From: CAG-791 sp964386925
GTDB lineage: Bacteria; Bacillota; Clostridia; Lachnospirales; Lachnospiraceae
DNA: 13,401 nucleotides
Direction: 5' to 3'
Assembly: GCA_964386925.1 (NCBI GenBank)
Contig: CAYLUU010000062.1
Coordinates: 1-13,401 of the forward strand
In this document: piece by piece, positions 1 through 6,160 of the stretch
Numbering within the stretch: position 1 is the stretch's first letter
How the letters are laid out: each line of letters starts with the position of its first letter
Notes under the pieces: model-generated
What the model was told of the DNA's origin: nothing
What the model saw: the letters and a program-made list of their open reading frames with translations, nothing else
The model's database searches: none
Made by a program: the position numbers and the translations under genes

Positions 1-52
1 AGGTTCCTCTGCGCTTAAACGGCTTGCTGCCTGCAGTCTTTGTGAAAGCCAT
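1..52 (-). CDS. rpsR: Ribosomal protein S18, N-terminal fragment (runs off the window)
   Basis: Only the first 17 codons are visible, reading MAFTKTAGSKPFKRRGT on the minus strand from an ATG at 50-52. A strong GGAGG ribosome binding site lies at 58-62, five bases upstream. S18 is a small-subunit ribosomal protein that binds 16S rRNA as a heterodimer with S6. The identification rests mainly on position: in Firmicutes rpsR follows rpsF and ssb in one operon, as here, and the short basic N-terminus agrees. The sequence seen is too short to prove the family by itself. It lies 71 nt after the ssb stop and is probably cotranscribed with it. Confidence 0.8.
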   Translation of the reverse strand, partial: MAFTKTAGSKPFKRRGT

Positions 53-123
53 AATATCCTCCAATTCTCATCCGGATTGCTCCGAATCTTCATAGCCATA
101 ATGACTCGTTCGAATGGATTCGC

Positions 124-618
124 TTAGTTGAAGGGAAGCTCCTCATCGATGCCATCGGGAATGTTCATAAATCCATCGATTGCACTGGATGCAGAGGAAT
201 CATTTCCGCGTGACGAAGCCATGGAAGCTCCGCTGTTGTCACCGCCGAAGCCGCCGTAATTGCTGTAGTCCGGGCCGGAACTCTGCGCATTCTTACTCTC
301 CGCGAACTCCTGGTCCTCAACAACGACATCGGTGGTATACACCTTGGTTCCATCCTGCTTAGTATAGCTGCCGGTCTGAATACGTCCAGATACGCAGATC
401 TTCGTTCCCTTATGCAGGTATTTCTCTGCGAATTCTCCGGACTTGCCGAATGCAACGCAGGAAATGAAGTCCGCGGTCTGCTGGTCATTCTGACCGCTGC
501 GTCCCCTTCTCCTGTCTACTGCGATCGTATATCTTGCAATCGCCATAGACTGATCTCCCTGTGAATATCTCACATCGGGATCTCTCGTTAAACGTCCCAT
601 TAGAACAACTCTGTTCAT
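124..618 (-). CDS. ssb: Single-stranded DNA-binding protein
   Basis: This 164-residue protein opens with the OB-fold signature MNRVVLMGRLTRDPDVRY. The fold continues to about residue 110, followed by a low-complexity Gly/Ser/Asn linker (about 115-145) and an acidic tail ending DEELPFN. SSB coats single-stranded DNA during replication, repair and recombination and recruits partners through its acidic tip. The length is typical of Firmicutes SSB. The ATG at 616-618 is preceded by a modest AGAGG and lies 17 nt after the rpsF stop, so it is translated from the rpsF-ssb-rpsR mRNA. The tail carries an asparagine after the usually terminal phenylalanine (see findings). Confidence 0.97.
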   Translation of the reverse strand: MNRVVLMGRLTRDPDVRYSQGDQSMAIARYTIAVDRRRGRSGQNDQQTADFISCVAFGKSGEFAEKYLHKGTKICVSGRIQTGSYTKQDGTKVYTTDVVVEDQEFAESKNAQSSGPDYSNYGGFGGDNSGASMASSRGNDSSASSAIDGFMNIPDGIDEELPFN

Positions 619-635
619 ACTGCCTCTGCTTTCTG

Positions 636-926
636 TTAAGCTTCGTTCTGTTTAACGCACAGATATCTGATGACATTGTCCATAATGCGCATACGCTGCT
701 CGATCTCTGTGATTGCAGAACCCTCGGCATCGAAATGAATGAAGAAATAGTATCCTTCGTTCATCTTCTGGATCTCATAAGCCAGCTTCTTCTTGCCCCA
801 GTCATCAACACCGCTGATGGTGCCGCCAACCTTCTCGACAAGTGCCTTGCAGTTATCCATAACTGCGGTTCTCGCCTCATCATCAATCTGCGCATTCACA
901 ACAACGGCTAACTCGTATTTGCTCAT
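636..926 (-). CDS. rpsF: Ribosomal protein S6
   Basis: The product is 96 residues, the usual length for bacterial S6. It starts MSKYELAVVVNAQIDDEAR and contains the family core GKKKLAYEIQKMNEGYYFF at about residues 44-62. S6 binds the central domain of 16S rRNA with S18. The reading frame is open further upstream, but the ATG at 924-926 is chosen because a perfect AGGAGG lies at 935-940, eight bases away, and the homologous region begins there. It is the first gene of the rpsF-ssb-rpsR operon. In many bacteria this operon is autoregulated by an S6:S18-binding leader hairpin; candidate hairpins are annotated upstream. Confidence 0.97.
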   Translation of the reverse strand: MSKYELAVVVNAQIDDEARTAVMDNCKALVEKVGGTISGVDDWGKKKLAYEIQKMNEGYYFFIHFDAEGSAITEIEQRMRIMDNVIRYLCVKQNEA

Positions 927-954
927 GTGCTGTACCTCCTTCTGGTCTCCGGCT

Positions 955-1021
955 CTTACCCCTCGGTAAGAACAAGGATTGATAATAGTGACTCCCTTCT
1001 GCCAATTGGGCAGAATAAGGG
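955..1021 (-). promoter_or_regulatory. rpsF leader with two hairpins (possible S6:S18-binding site)
   Basis: Between the predicted promoter and rpsF the transcript can form two stem-loops. The upstream one (994-1021) has a 7-bp stem TTCTGCC/GGCAGAA with a five-base loop, extended by CCC/GGG across a three-base bulge. The downstream one (955-970) is CTTACC-GAGG-GGTAAG and carries a CCG trinucleotide at its apex, shortly before the ribosome binding site. S6:S18 leader elements with an essential CCG are known in rpsF operons of many bacteria. Assignment of either hairpin to that class is inference from position and the CCG; no alignment was made. Confidence 0.4.
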
Positions 1022-1046
1022 TGTGGATGAATTCCCACGGATGATT

Positions 1047-1076
1047 ATCATACCATGGATAGCCGGCTCTCTGCAA
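1047..1076 (-). promoter_or_regulatory. Predicted sigma-A promoter of rpsF-ssb-rpsR
   Basis: On the minus strand TTGCAG (1071-1076) and TATGAT (1047-1052) are separated by 18 bases. They resemble the -35 and -10 consensus at five and four of six positions. Transcription would start near 1040, giving a leader of about 115 nt before rpsF. Confidence 0.6.
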
Positions 1077-1102
1077 GTGTTTTTTCACCCCACGCTGTTC
1101 AT

Positions 1103-1163
1103 CGATTCAATCCGCACAGGGGCGCGCTCTCGCTGCGTCCTTTGCCGGATTTGAATCGGCAAA
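1103..1163. repeat. Long imperfect inverted repeat between hdeD-like gene and rpsF promoter
   Basis: CGATTCAATCCG (1103-1114) pairs with CGGATTTGAATCG (1146-1158) over 12 bp with one bulged base, enclosing a GC-rich loop. A second, overlapping option is TTTGCCG (1141-1147) with CGGCAAA (1157-1163). It lies just downstream of the ilvA operon's last gene, so it could end or stabilise that mRNA. No T-run follows either arm, so it is not called as an intrinsic terminator. The remainder of 1081-1185 holds nothing I recognise. Confidence 0.5.
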
Positions 1164-1185
1164 CAGCTTAAGCAGTTGAAAAGCT

Positions 1186-1662
1186 TCAGCTCCGCCCGAT
1201 TACCAGGATTCCGTAGTAGATCAGTACGATGCCCAGGATTACCATCATGAGCTTCACCACAGAGATCGGATGGAAGATCAGGATCAGGCCGACCACCAGC
1301 GTGATGACACCTCCTATGATCTGCATCGTCGCATTCACGCCAGTTTCCTTTGCTGCCAGCACCCGGATGAGCAGGGCTGCGCCTGCTCCGGCTACCACAA
1401 TTCCGATCACCATCGGCAGAAAGGAAACGATGAGTCCCGGATGCGACAGAAATACAATTCCTGCTACCGCACTGACTGCACCGGCTGATGTATCTGCCGG
1501 CGAGCGTGTTCCGGTCAGCCCTAATACGATTCCGACGGCTCCCGCAATGATCAGGCACCACCCCATCAGTCGACAGAACGAATACAAGGTTCCGCCGGGG
1601 GACAGCACCAGCGCCGCTCCGGTGAGCAGCAGCATGATTCCAGTGATTTTTCCGTTTTTCAT
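1186..1662 (-). CDS. HdeD-like (DUF308) multi-pass membrane protein
   Basis: The 158-residue product is almost entirely hydrophobic. About six membrane segments can be seen at residues 5-21, 27-49, 58-73, 77-99, 112-130 and 134-155, with repeated Gly-rich helices (for example GGVITLVVGLILIFHP). This repeated hydrophobic layout is that of the HdeD/DUF308 family. HdeD contributes to acid resistance in E. coli, but in Firmicutes the family's job is mostly unknown. The ATG at 1660-1662 is chosen because it overlaps the upstream gene's TGA as ATGA, a common sign of translational coupling; an AAGG lies upstream. It is the last gene of the ilvA operon. The link to threonine breakdown is not explained by its sequence. 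Confidence 0.75.
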   Translation of the reverse strand: MKNGKITGIMLLLTGAALVLSPGGTLYSFCRLMGWCLIIAGAVGIVLGLTGTRSPADTSAGAVSAVAGIVFLSHPGLIVSFLPMVIGIVVAGAGAALLIRVLAAKETGVNATMQIIGGVITLVVGLILIFHPISVVKLMMVILGIVLIYYGILVIGRS

Positions 1663-2003
1663 TCTGTTTTTCCTTTTACTCTCTTCTGCACACGTTCCGG
1701 CCACATTTCCGGATGGCTGTCATGGAATTCATTGAGGTAAGCCACAATCTGCTGCAAGCCTTCCTCAGTTACCGGAAAATCCCGAATGATTTTCTTCTCC
1801 TCCGGAACCGCCGCATATCCTTCCGGTTCCGGCCAGATTACCACCCGAAGGCTTGCCTCACCGCGTTTGTCCACCGGCGTGAAATGCACATTTTCCAGCG
1901 GCTCTCTCGCCACCCGGAATCGCATTCCCTGATAGCTGCCATAATAGGCTTCTCCATATTCATAATGGGTCAGAGAGAATAAATCCTGTTCCTGTAACGA
2001 CAT
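1659..2003 (-). CDS. Conserved-looking hypothetical protein
   Basis: A 114-residue soluble protein of a family I do not recognise. It is rich in aromatic and acidic residues near the N-terminus (YEYGEAYYGSYQGMRFR), has a central stretch LRVVIWPEPEGY, and a Lys/Arg-rich C-terminus. No signal peptide or membrane segment is visible. It is probably real because it starts nine bases after the ilvA stop with AGAGG upstream of its ATG (2001-2003), and its stop overlaps the next gene's start by four bases, so it sits tightly inside an operon. The neighbourhood suggests co-expression with threonine ammonia-lyase, but no function can be assigned from sequence. Confidence 0.75.
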   Translation of the reverse strand: MSLQEQDLFSLTHYEYGEAYYGSYQGMRFRVAREPLENVHFTPVDKRGEASLRVVIWPEPEGYAAVPEEKKIIRDFPVTEEGLQQIVAYLNEFHDSHPEMWPERVQKRVKGKTE

Positions 2004-2012
2004 CCTTACCTC

Positions 2013-3239
2013 TTACAGCGTTGTGCTGCGCAGATGCGGCTCATAGCCTGCCTTCTTCAGCGCATCCAGAATTTCATTCATATGCTCTGTTCCGAATGCT
2101 TCCATCGTAATTTTCAGCTCCACTGCCGCATTGCGGTTGATGGAGACGAACTGGTTGTGCTCCAGCTTGATGACGTTGCCGTTTGCCTTTGCCACAACCG
2201 ACGACACCTTGGTCAGCTCGCCCGGCTTATCCGGCAGCTGTACAGAGACCGTGAAGATTCGGTTACGCATCAGGAGTCCCTGCTGTACGACAGAGCTCAT
2301 GGTAATCACATCCATGTTGCCGCCGGACAGAACGCAGACAACCTTTTTGCCCTTGCAGTCCACATGACGCAGTGCTGCTACAGTCAGAAGGCCGGAGTTC
2401 TCTACGACCATCTTGTGGTTCTCAACCATATCCAGGAAAGCTTCTACCAGCTCTGCATCCGGCACGGTAACCACGTCATCCAGGTTCTGCTGCAGATAGG
2501 GGAATATCTTGGTTCCCGGCGTCTTTACCGCGGTACCGTCTGCAATGGTGTTCACAGTCGGAAGCGTTGTAACCTTTCCGTTCTTCAGGGAAGCGCTAAG
2601 GCACGCCGCACCCTCCGGCTCTACGCCGATTACCTGAATTCTGGGATTCAGGAGCTTCGCCAATGTCGATACACCCGTCGCCAGTCCGCCGCCGCCGACC
2701 GGCACCAGAATCATATCTACCAGCGGCAATTCCTTATAGATCTCCATTGCAATGGTTCCCTGTCCGGTTGCCACCGCGGGATCATCAAACGGATGAATAA
2801 AGGTATACCCTTTCTCCTCCGCAAGCTTCAGTGCGTGCTCGCAGGCTTCATCATAGACATCGCCATGCAGCACTACCTCAGCACCAAGCGCCTTCGTCCG
2901 GTTTACTTTGATAAGGGGAGTTGTCGTAGGCATAACGATAACTGCCTTGCATCCATAAGCCTTGGCTGCATAAGCCACACCCTGCGCGTGGTTGCCGGCG
3001 GATGCCGTAATCAGTCCCTTCGCGCGTTCCTCCTTGCTGAGCGTGCTGATCTTGTAATATGCGCCGCGAACCTTATACGCGCCGGTTCTCTGCATGTTCT
3101 CCGGCTTAATGTATACCTTTGCTCCGGTCTGCTCGCTGTAATAATCCGACAAAATAAGCTCCGTGTTCAACGTTACCTTCTGTACGATCTCACATGCTTT
3201 TTCAAAAGCCTTGATTGTCAGCTGTTCCTTGTCTGCCAT
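2013..3239 (-). CDS. ilvA: Threonine ammonia-lyase with C-terminal ACT domain
   Basis: This 408-residue PLP enzyme converts L-threonine to 2-oxobutanoate and ammonia, for isoleucine synthesis or threonine breakdown. Visible elements are the cofactor-lysine motif QRTGAYKVRGA (about residues 51-61), the substrate loop SAGNHAQG, and the PLP phosphate loop GGGGLATG. An ACT domain follows (about 330-408, starting near RIFTVSVQLPDKPGELTKV). The layout matches the short ilvA/tdcB-type enzymes with one ACT domain, so it could also be called tdcB. A GTG at 3261-3263 is in frame, but the ATG at 3237-3239 is preferred because AAGGAA lies seven bases upstream of it. The usual Ser before the cofactor Lys region is Ala-Tyr here. 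It is the first gene of a three-gene operon. Confidence 0.92.
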   Translation of the reverse strand: MADKEQLTIKAFEKACEIVQKVTLNTELILSDYYSEQTGAKVYIKPENMQRTGAYKVRGAYYKISTLSKEERAKGLITASAGNHAQGVAYAAKAYGCKAVIVMPTTTPLIKVNRTKALGAEVVLHGDVYDEACEHALKLAEEKGYTFIHPFDDPAVATGQGTIAMEIYKELPLVDMILVPVGGGGLATGVSTLAKLLNPRIQVIGVEPEGAACLSASLKNGKVTTLPTVNTIADGTAVKTPGTKIFPYLQQNLDDVVTVPDAELVEAFLDMVENHKMVVENSGLLTVAALRHVDCKGKKVVCVLSGGNMDVITMSSVVQQGLLMRNRIFTVSVQLPDKPGELTKVSSVVAKANGNVIKLEHNQFVSINRNAAVELKITMEAFGTEHMNEILDALKKAGYEPHLRSTTL

Positions 3240-3292
3240 CGTCGTCTTCCTTTCTATCTTCACTGAGCGGTCTCAGTTATTACTAAAGAAAT

Positions 3293-3307
3293 GCTGATTT
3301 AATCAGC
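3293..3307. repeat. Short palindrome upstream of ilvA
   Basis: GCTGAT-TTA-ATCAGC is a perfect 6-bp inverted repeat about 55 bp upstream of the ilvA ATG and 40 bp past the stop of the preceding gene. On the minus strand it is followed by ATTTCTTT, so it could be a weak terminator for the phospholipase gene or an operator for ilvA. No convincing -35/-10 pair was found in 3264-3346. Confidence 0.35.
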
Positions 3308-3346
3308 GCTTCCCTAAACCGATACTCCTATATACTACCACCAGGT

Positions 3347-4216
3347 TCAACCCTCTTCCGGAATAACACCTCCGAAGTTCCTGACGTAATCCTCCGTCGC
3401 CACATAGCTGCAGCACTCATCCAATGAACATTCTCTGGAATCCGCTGTCAGCCTCTTCGCCATCTCCGTAACGAGCCGAACTGCCCGCGGCAGCGCCTTT
3501 GCATACAGCTCATCCAAATGGTCCTCTGCCTCCTGGCAGGCAGGATCCGGCTCCTTATTCATGATATGTGGCTGGAAGGAGTCATATTTTCCGAGCAGTT
3601 TCAGTGCCCCATACAGAAAATTGCGCTTTCCATCGCGCGGACACCGAAGGAGTGTCTGCAGCGCAACACACGAGCTAAGCGCTGTCTTCACAATCTTAGC
3701 CGACATCTCCGGGTAGAGCACGGCAATGGCTCTTGCCGCCTCCCGCGACGGATGGAACTGGCCGGTCAGGTTCTCCTTTACAGGATTCCTTCCTTCCCGG
3801 GCGATCAGACGTCTGTCATAATCCCCCTCCAGCTCCGCGTGAGATGTCACGCCGGAGGCATCCACCTCATCAATAAATTTGTGGCAGGTACTGTCCAATG
3901 CATAATGGCACAACACGCCGAGCAGATAGCTTCCTACTGCTGCGCGGAAACGCTGTTCTTCCTCAGTGCCGGCCGGAAGCTGATAATACTGCTCCAGTGC
4001 ACGTCCGAAAAACTCCGTCCCAGACTTCTGATGCATCTGGTTGCCGTACTGCGGCACCGCTCCCCAGGACAACGGATGATAGAAAAAGAAAATATCCGGT
4101 CCCTGAAAGCCGATGCTGAACACATCCCAGTGCAGTCTCAGCCTGTCCTGCAGCTCTTTCGGAAGCTGTTCCATCACTTCATTGCCGAATTTCTGATGCG
4201 TATAGATCGAGGGCAT
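3347..4216 (-). CDS. Zinc-dependent phospholipase C-like protein
   Basis: The 289-residue product begins MPSIYTHQKFG and carries motifs typical of the zinc-dependent phospholipase C / S1-P1 nuclease-like fold: the GPDIFFFYHP segment near residue 39, CHYALDSTCHKFID near residue 105, and SHAELEGDYDRRL near residue 125. The repeated His, Asp and Glu residues are the expected metal ligands. Secreted members hydrolyse phospholipids, but this copy has no visible signal peptide, like many uncharacterised Clostridia homologues, so its substrate is unknown. The ATG at 4214-4216 is chosen over an in-frame upstream start because AAGGAG lies six bases upstream (4223-4228). It is probably monocistronic, with its own promoter at 4273-4301. 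Confidence 0.8.
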   Translation of the reverse strand: MPSIYTHQKFGNEVMEQLPKELQDRLRLHWDVFSIGFQGPDIFFFYHPLSWGAVPQYGNQMHQKSGTEFFGRALEQYYQLPAGTEEEQRFRAAVGSYLLGVLCHYALDSTCHKFIDEVDASGVTSHAELEGDYDRRLIAREGRNPVKENLTGQFHPSREAARAIAVLYPEMSAKIVKTALSSCVALQTLLRCPRDGKRNFLYGALKLLGKYDSFQPHIMNKEPDPACQEAEDHLDELYAKALPRAVRLVTEMAKRLTADSRECSLDECCSYVATEDYVRNFGGVIPEEG

Positions 4217-4236
4217 TCCCGTCTCCTTGTTGTTAT

Positions 4237-4272
4237 AAAAAGAGTCCTGCAGCATTTCCACCGCAGGACTCC
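4237..4272 (-). terminator. Terminator-like hairpin directly before the phospholipase ribosome binding site
   Basis: On the minus strand GAGTCCTGC (4271-4263) pairs with GCAGGACTC (4250-4242) around a 12-base loop, followed by five T residues (4241-4237). This has the form of an intrinsic terminator. It may end the uxuA-uxuB transcript, whose last stop is at 4424. Because it lies between a good promoter and the phospholipase gene, it may instead act as an attenuator in that gene's leader. Confidence 0.65.
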
Positions 4273-4301
4273 ATTATAGTCGAACCATTTGCAACTGTTT
4301 A
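4273..4301 (-). promoter_or_regulatory. Predicted promoter of the phospholipase-like gene
   Basis: A perfect TATAAT (4273-4278, minus strand) lies 17 bases from TAAACA (4296-4301), which matches four of six -35 positions. Transcription would start near 4266, inside the left arm of the terminator-like hairpin. An imperfect inverted repeat ATTCTG/CAGAAT (4307-4329) lies just upstream and could be an operator. Confidence 0.5.
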
Positions 4302-4423
4302 GCCTTAATTCTGACCAATGTCGCCAGAATCGACAGCTCAAATTGCCGTACAGACACCATCCAGAAACGTCCGGCAGAGATATCCGCACTGCCCGGCGAA
4401 TGAAAGGTAGTCAGCCCAATAGA

Positions 4424-6046
4424 TCAATCGCAGTACTTCTTCAGGGTTGCACGTACAGCACCCTTGCCAGCGATCAGCTCTGCAAAATAGGAGATAACCT
4501 TGCCAGCCAGTCCAACTTCCTCCAGATCAACACCGAAGATCTGAGCGTTCTTCAGAAGCGGCATTACCTTGCTGCTGATCTCTTCCGTGGAAGGAACCTC
4601 GCCCAGCTTGAAGTCAGCAACATACTTCTGTGCATCCTCGAGCAGCGGATCCGGAGAAGGCTCAAAGCTCTCGCCGTTGTCATTCACTGCCATCAGATAA
4701 CGGAGCCATCCCGCCTGTACCAGCGGAATCATGTTCAGATCTGCTGCATTCAGGTCAGGTGCTGCCACATAGGACTTAATGGTCTCACCGAAACGGATTG
4801 CCAGCTTCTGAGAGGTATCTGTTGCAATTCTCTGCGGCGTATCCGGCATGAAAGGATTCGGTACGCGAACCTGCAGAACCGTGTCGATGAACTCCTTCGG
4901 ATCCAGAACGCCAGGGTTCACAACAACCGGCAGGCCTTCCTTGTATCCAAGCGTGTTGACAAGGTTCACCAGCTCGGTGTCCTTCATCTCATCCGAGATC
5001 TTCTCATAGCCCAGAACGCAGCCATAGACAGCCAGTGCCGTGTGCAGCGGGTTCAGGCAGGTAGTAACCTTCATGCGCTCTACGTTGTTCACAGTGTCAC
5101 GATCGGTGAAGATCACACCAACGGTCTCCAGAGCCGGACGTCCATTCGGGAACTTGTCCTCGATGACCAGATACTCCGTCTCCTCTGCATTTACGAAAGG
5201 AGCAACCCAGGTCTTCTTGGAGGTAACAACTGCGTCCAGATCCTCCAGGCTGTCTGCTCTCAGGAGCTCCTCAACGGATGCATCCGGGCGAGGAGTGATC
5301 TTGTCGATCATGGACCAGGGGAAGGAAACCTTGGACTCATCGTTCAGATATGCTTCAAAGCCGGCGTCAGCCAGACCATTGGCAATCCATGCCTTTGCAA
5401 ATGCAATCACAGCGCCGTAGAGCTTCTCGCCGTTGTGAGAGCAGTTGTCGGTCGATACCATGGCAATCGGCTTCTGGCCTGCCTGATAACGAGTGTAGAG
5501 CAGAGAAACAACCTTGCCGATGTAGCTCTGCGGCTTTGCCGGGCCATCTGCAAAATCAGCCGTTACAGCCGGGAGCTGCTCGCCCTTGCCGTTTACCAGG
5601 CTATAGCCCTTCTCGGTTACCGTGAAGGTGCACAGCTGCAGGGAATCCTTTGCAAAGATCTCCTGAAGTCTTGCGAACTCCTTCTCGTTCTCAGAATCCA
5701 GAATGGTGGACTCTCCGATGGAACCGATGACAGATTTCTCAACAGAGCCGTCTGCCTTCAGCGTTACCAGCACAGACAGATCATCATGCGGACGATACTG
5801 CTTCTCTACGATCTCATAGTCGAAGCCCTCGCAGACCGTGATGCCGGCCTTTGCAGTTCCTGCCTCCAGCATTCTCTGTGCCAGGTTTGCCTGGAATGCG
5901 CGGAAGATATTGCCTGCGCCGAAGTGAACCCATACCGGATTCTCGTGCGTCTCTGCGATCATTGCTGCGCGGTCATACTGCGGAAGGTGATAGCCCTTCT
6001 CGATCCATTCCTGCTGATTCTGTAATCCTGCTGTGGATAATTTCAT
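4424..6046 (-). CDS. uxuB: Fructuronate reductase / mannitol dehydrogenase family oxidoreductase
   Basis: The 540-residue enzyme belongs to the polyol-specific long-chain dehydrogenase family. The NAD-binding segment VHFGAGNIFRAF is at residues 40-51, STDNCSHNGEKL at 198-209, and the catalytic-domain signature MKVTTCLNPLHTALAV at 325-340; K326, N332 and H335 are the likely active-site residues. Next to uxuA it most likely interconverts D-fructuronate and D-mannonate with NAD(H) in the cytoplasm. Sequence alone cannot exclude a related sugar acid or polyol. The ATG at 6044-6046 is chosen because GGGAG lies upstream (6056-6060) and homology starts there; the in-frame ATG at 6086-6088 lacks a ribosome binding site. 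It follows uxuA by 114 nt containing strong hairpins. Confidence 0.88.
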   Translation of the reverse strand: MKLSTAGLQNQQEWIEKGYHLPQYDRAAMIAETHENPVWVHFGAGNIFRAFQANLAQRMLEAGTAKAGITVCEGFDYEIVEKQYRPHDDLSVLVTLKADGSVEKSVIGSIGESTILDSENEKEFARLQEIFAKDSLQLCTFTVTEKGYSLVNGKGEQLPAVTADFADGPAKPQSYIGKVVSLLYTRYQAGQKPIAMVSTDNCSHNGEKLYGAVIAFAKAWIANGLADAGFEAYLNDESKVSFPWSMIDKITPRPDASVEELLRADSLEDLDAVVTSKKTWVAPFVNAEETEYLVIEDKFPNGRPALETVGVIFTDRDTVNNVERMKVTTCLNPLHTALAVYGCVLGYEKISDEMKDTELVNLVNTLGYKEGLPVVVNPGVLDPKEFIDTVLQVRVPNPFMPDTPQRIATDTSQKLAIRFGETIKSYVAAPDLNAADLNMIPLVQAGWLRYLMAVNDNGESFEPSPDPLLEDAQKYVADFKLGEVPSTEEISSKVMPLLKNAQIFGVDLEEVGLAGKVISYFAELIAGKGAVRATLKKYCD

Positions 6047-6064
6047 GATTTTCGTCTCCCTGCT

Positions 6065-6080
6065 GCCGCGAGTTCGCGGC
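6065..6080 (-). promoter_or_regulatory. Small GC hairpin adjoining the uxuB ribosome binding site
   Basis: GCCGCG-AACT-CGCGGC forms a 6-bp all-GC stem on the minus strand. It ends four bases before the GGGAG ribosome binding site of uxuB, so it could affect ribosome access or protect the 5' end of a processed uxuB mRNA. The role is inferred from position only. Confidence 0.45.
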
Positions 6081-6090
6081 ATTTTCATTC

Positions 6091-6137
6091 ACAGCTGTCC
6101 GGTTTGTACCTTTCGTACATGTTCCCCGAACAGCTGT
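6091..6137 (-). repeat. Long stem-loop between uxuA and uxuB
   Basis: ACAGCTGTTCGG (6137-6126) pairs with CCGGACAGCTGT (6102-6091) over 12 bp, including one U-G wobble on the minus strand. The enclosed segment contains a second stem TGTAC/GTACA around GAAAG. No T-run follows, so it is not an intrinsic terminator; a stabilising or processing role between the two genes is more likely. A competing pairing exists between CCCCG just after the uxuA stop (about 6152-6156) and CGGGG within the left arm region. Confidence 0.6.
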
Positions 6138-6160
6138 CACACTCTGATTCCGGGGCTCTT

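Noticed and set aside
4289..6025. Long 578-codon plus-strand frame opposite the uxuB-like gene
   Set aside because: It mirrors the codon periodicity of the real gene on the other strand, and its translation is rich in Arg, Cys and His with no known domain.
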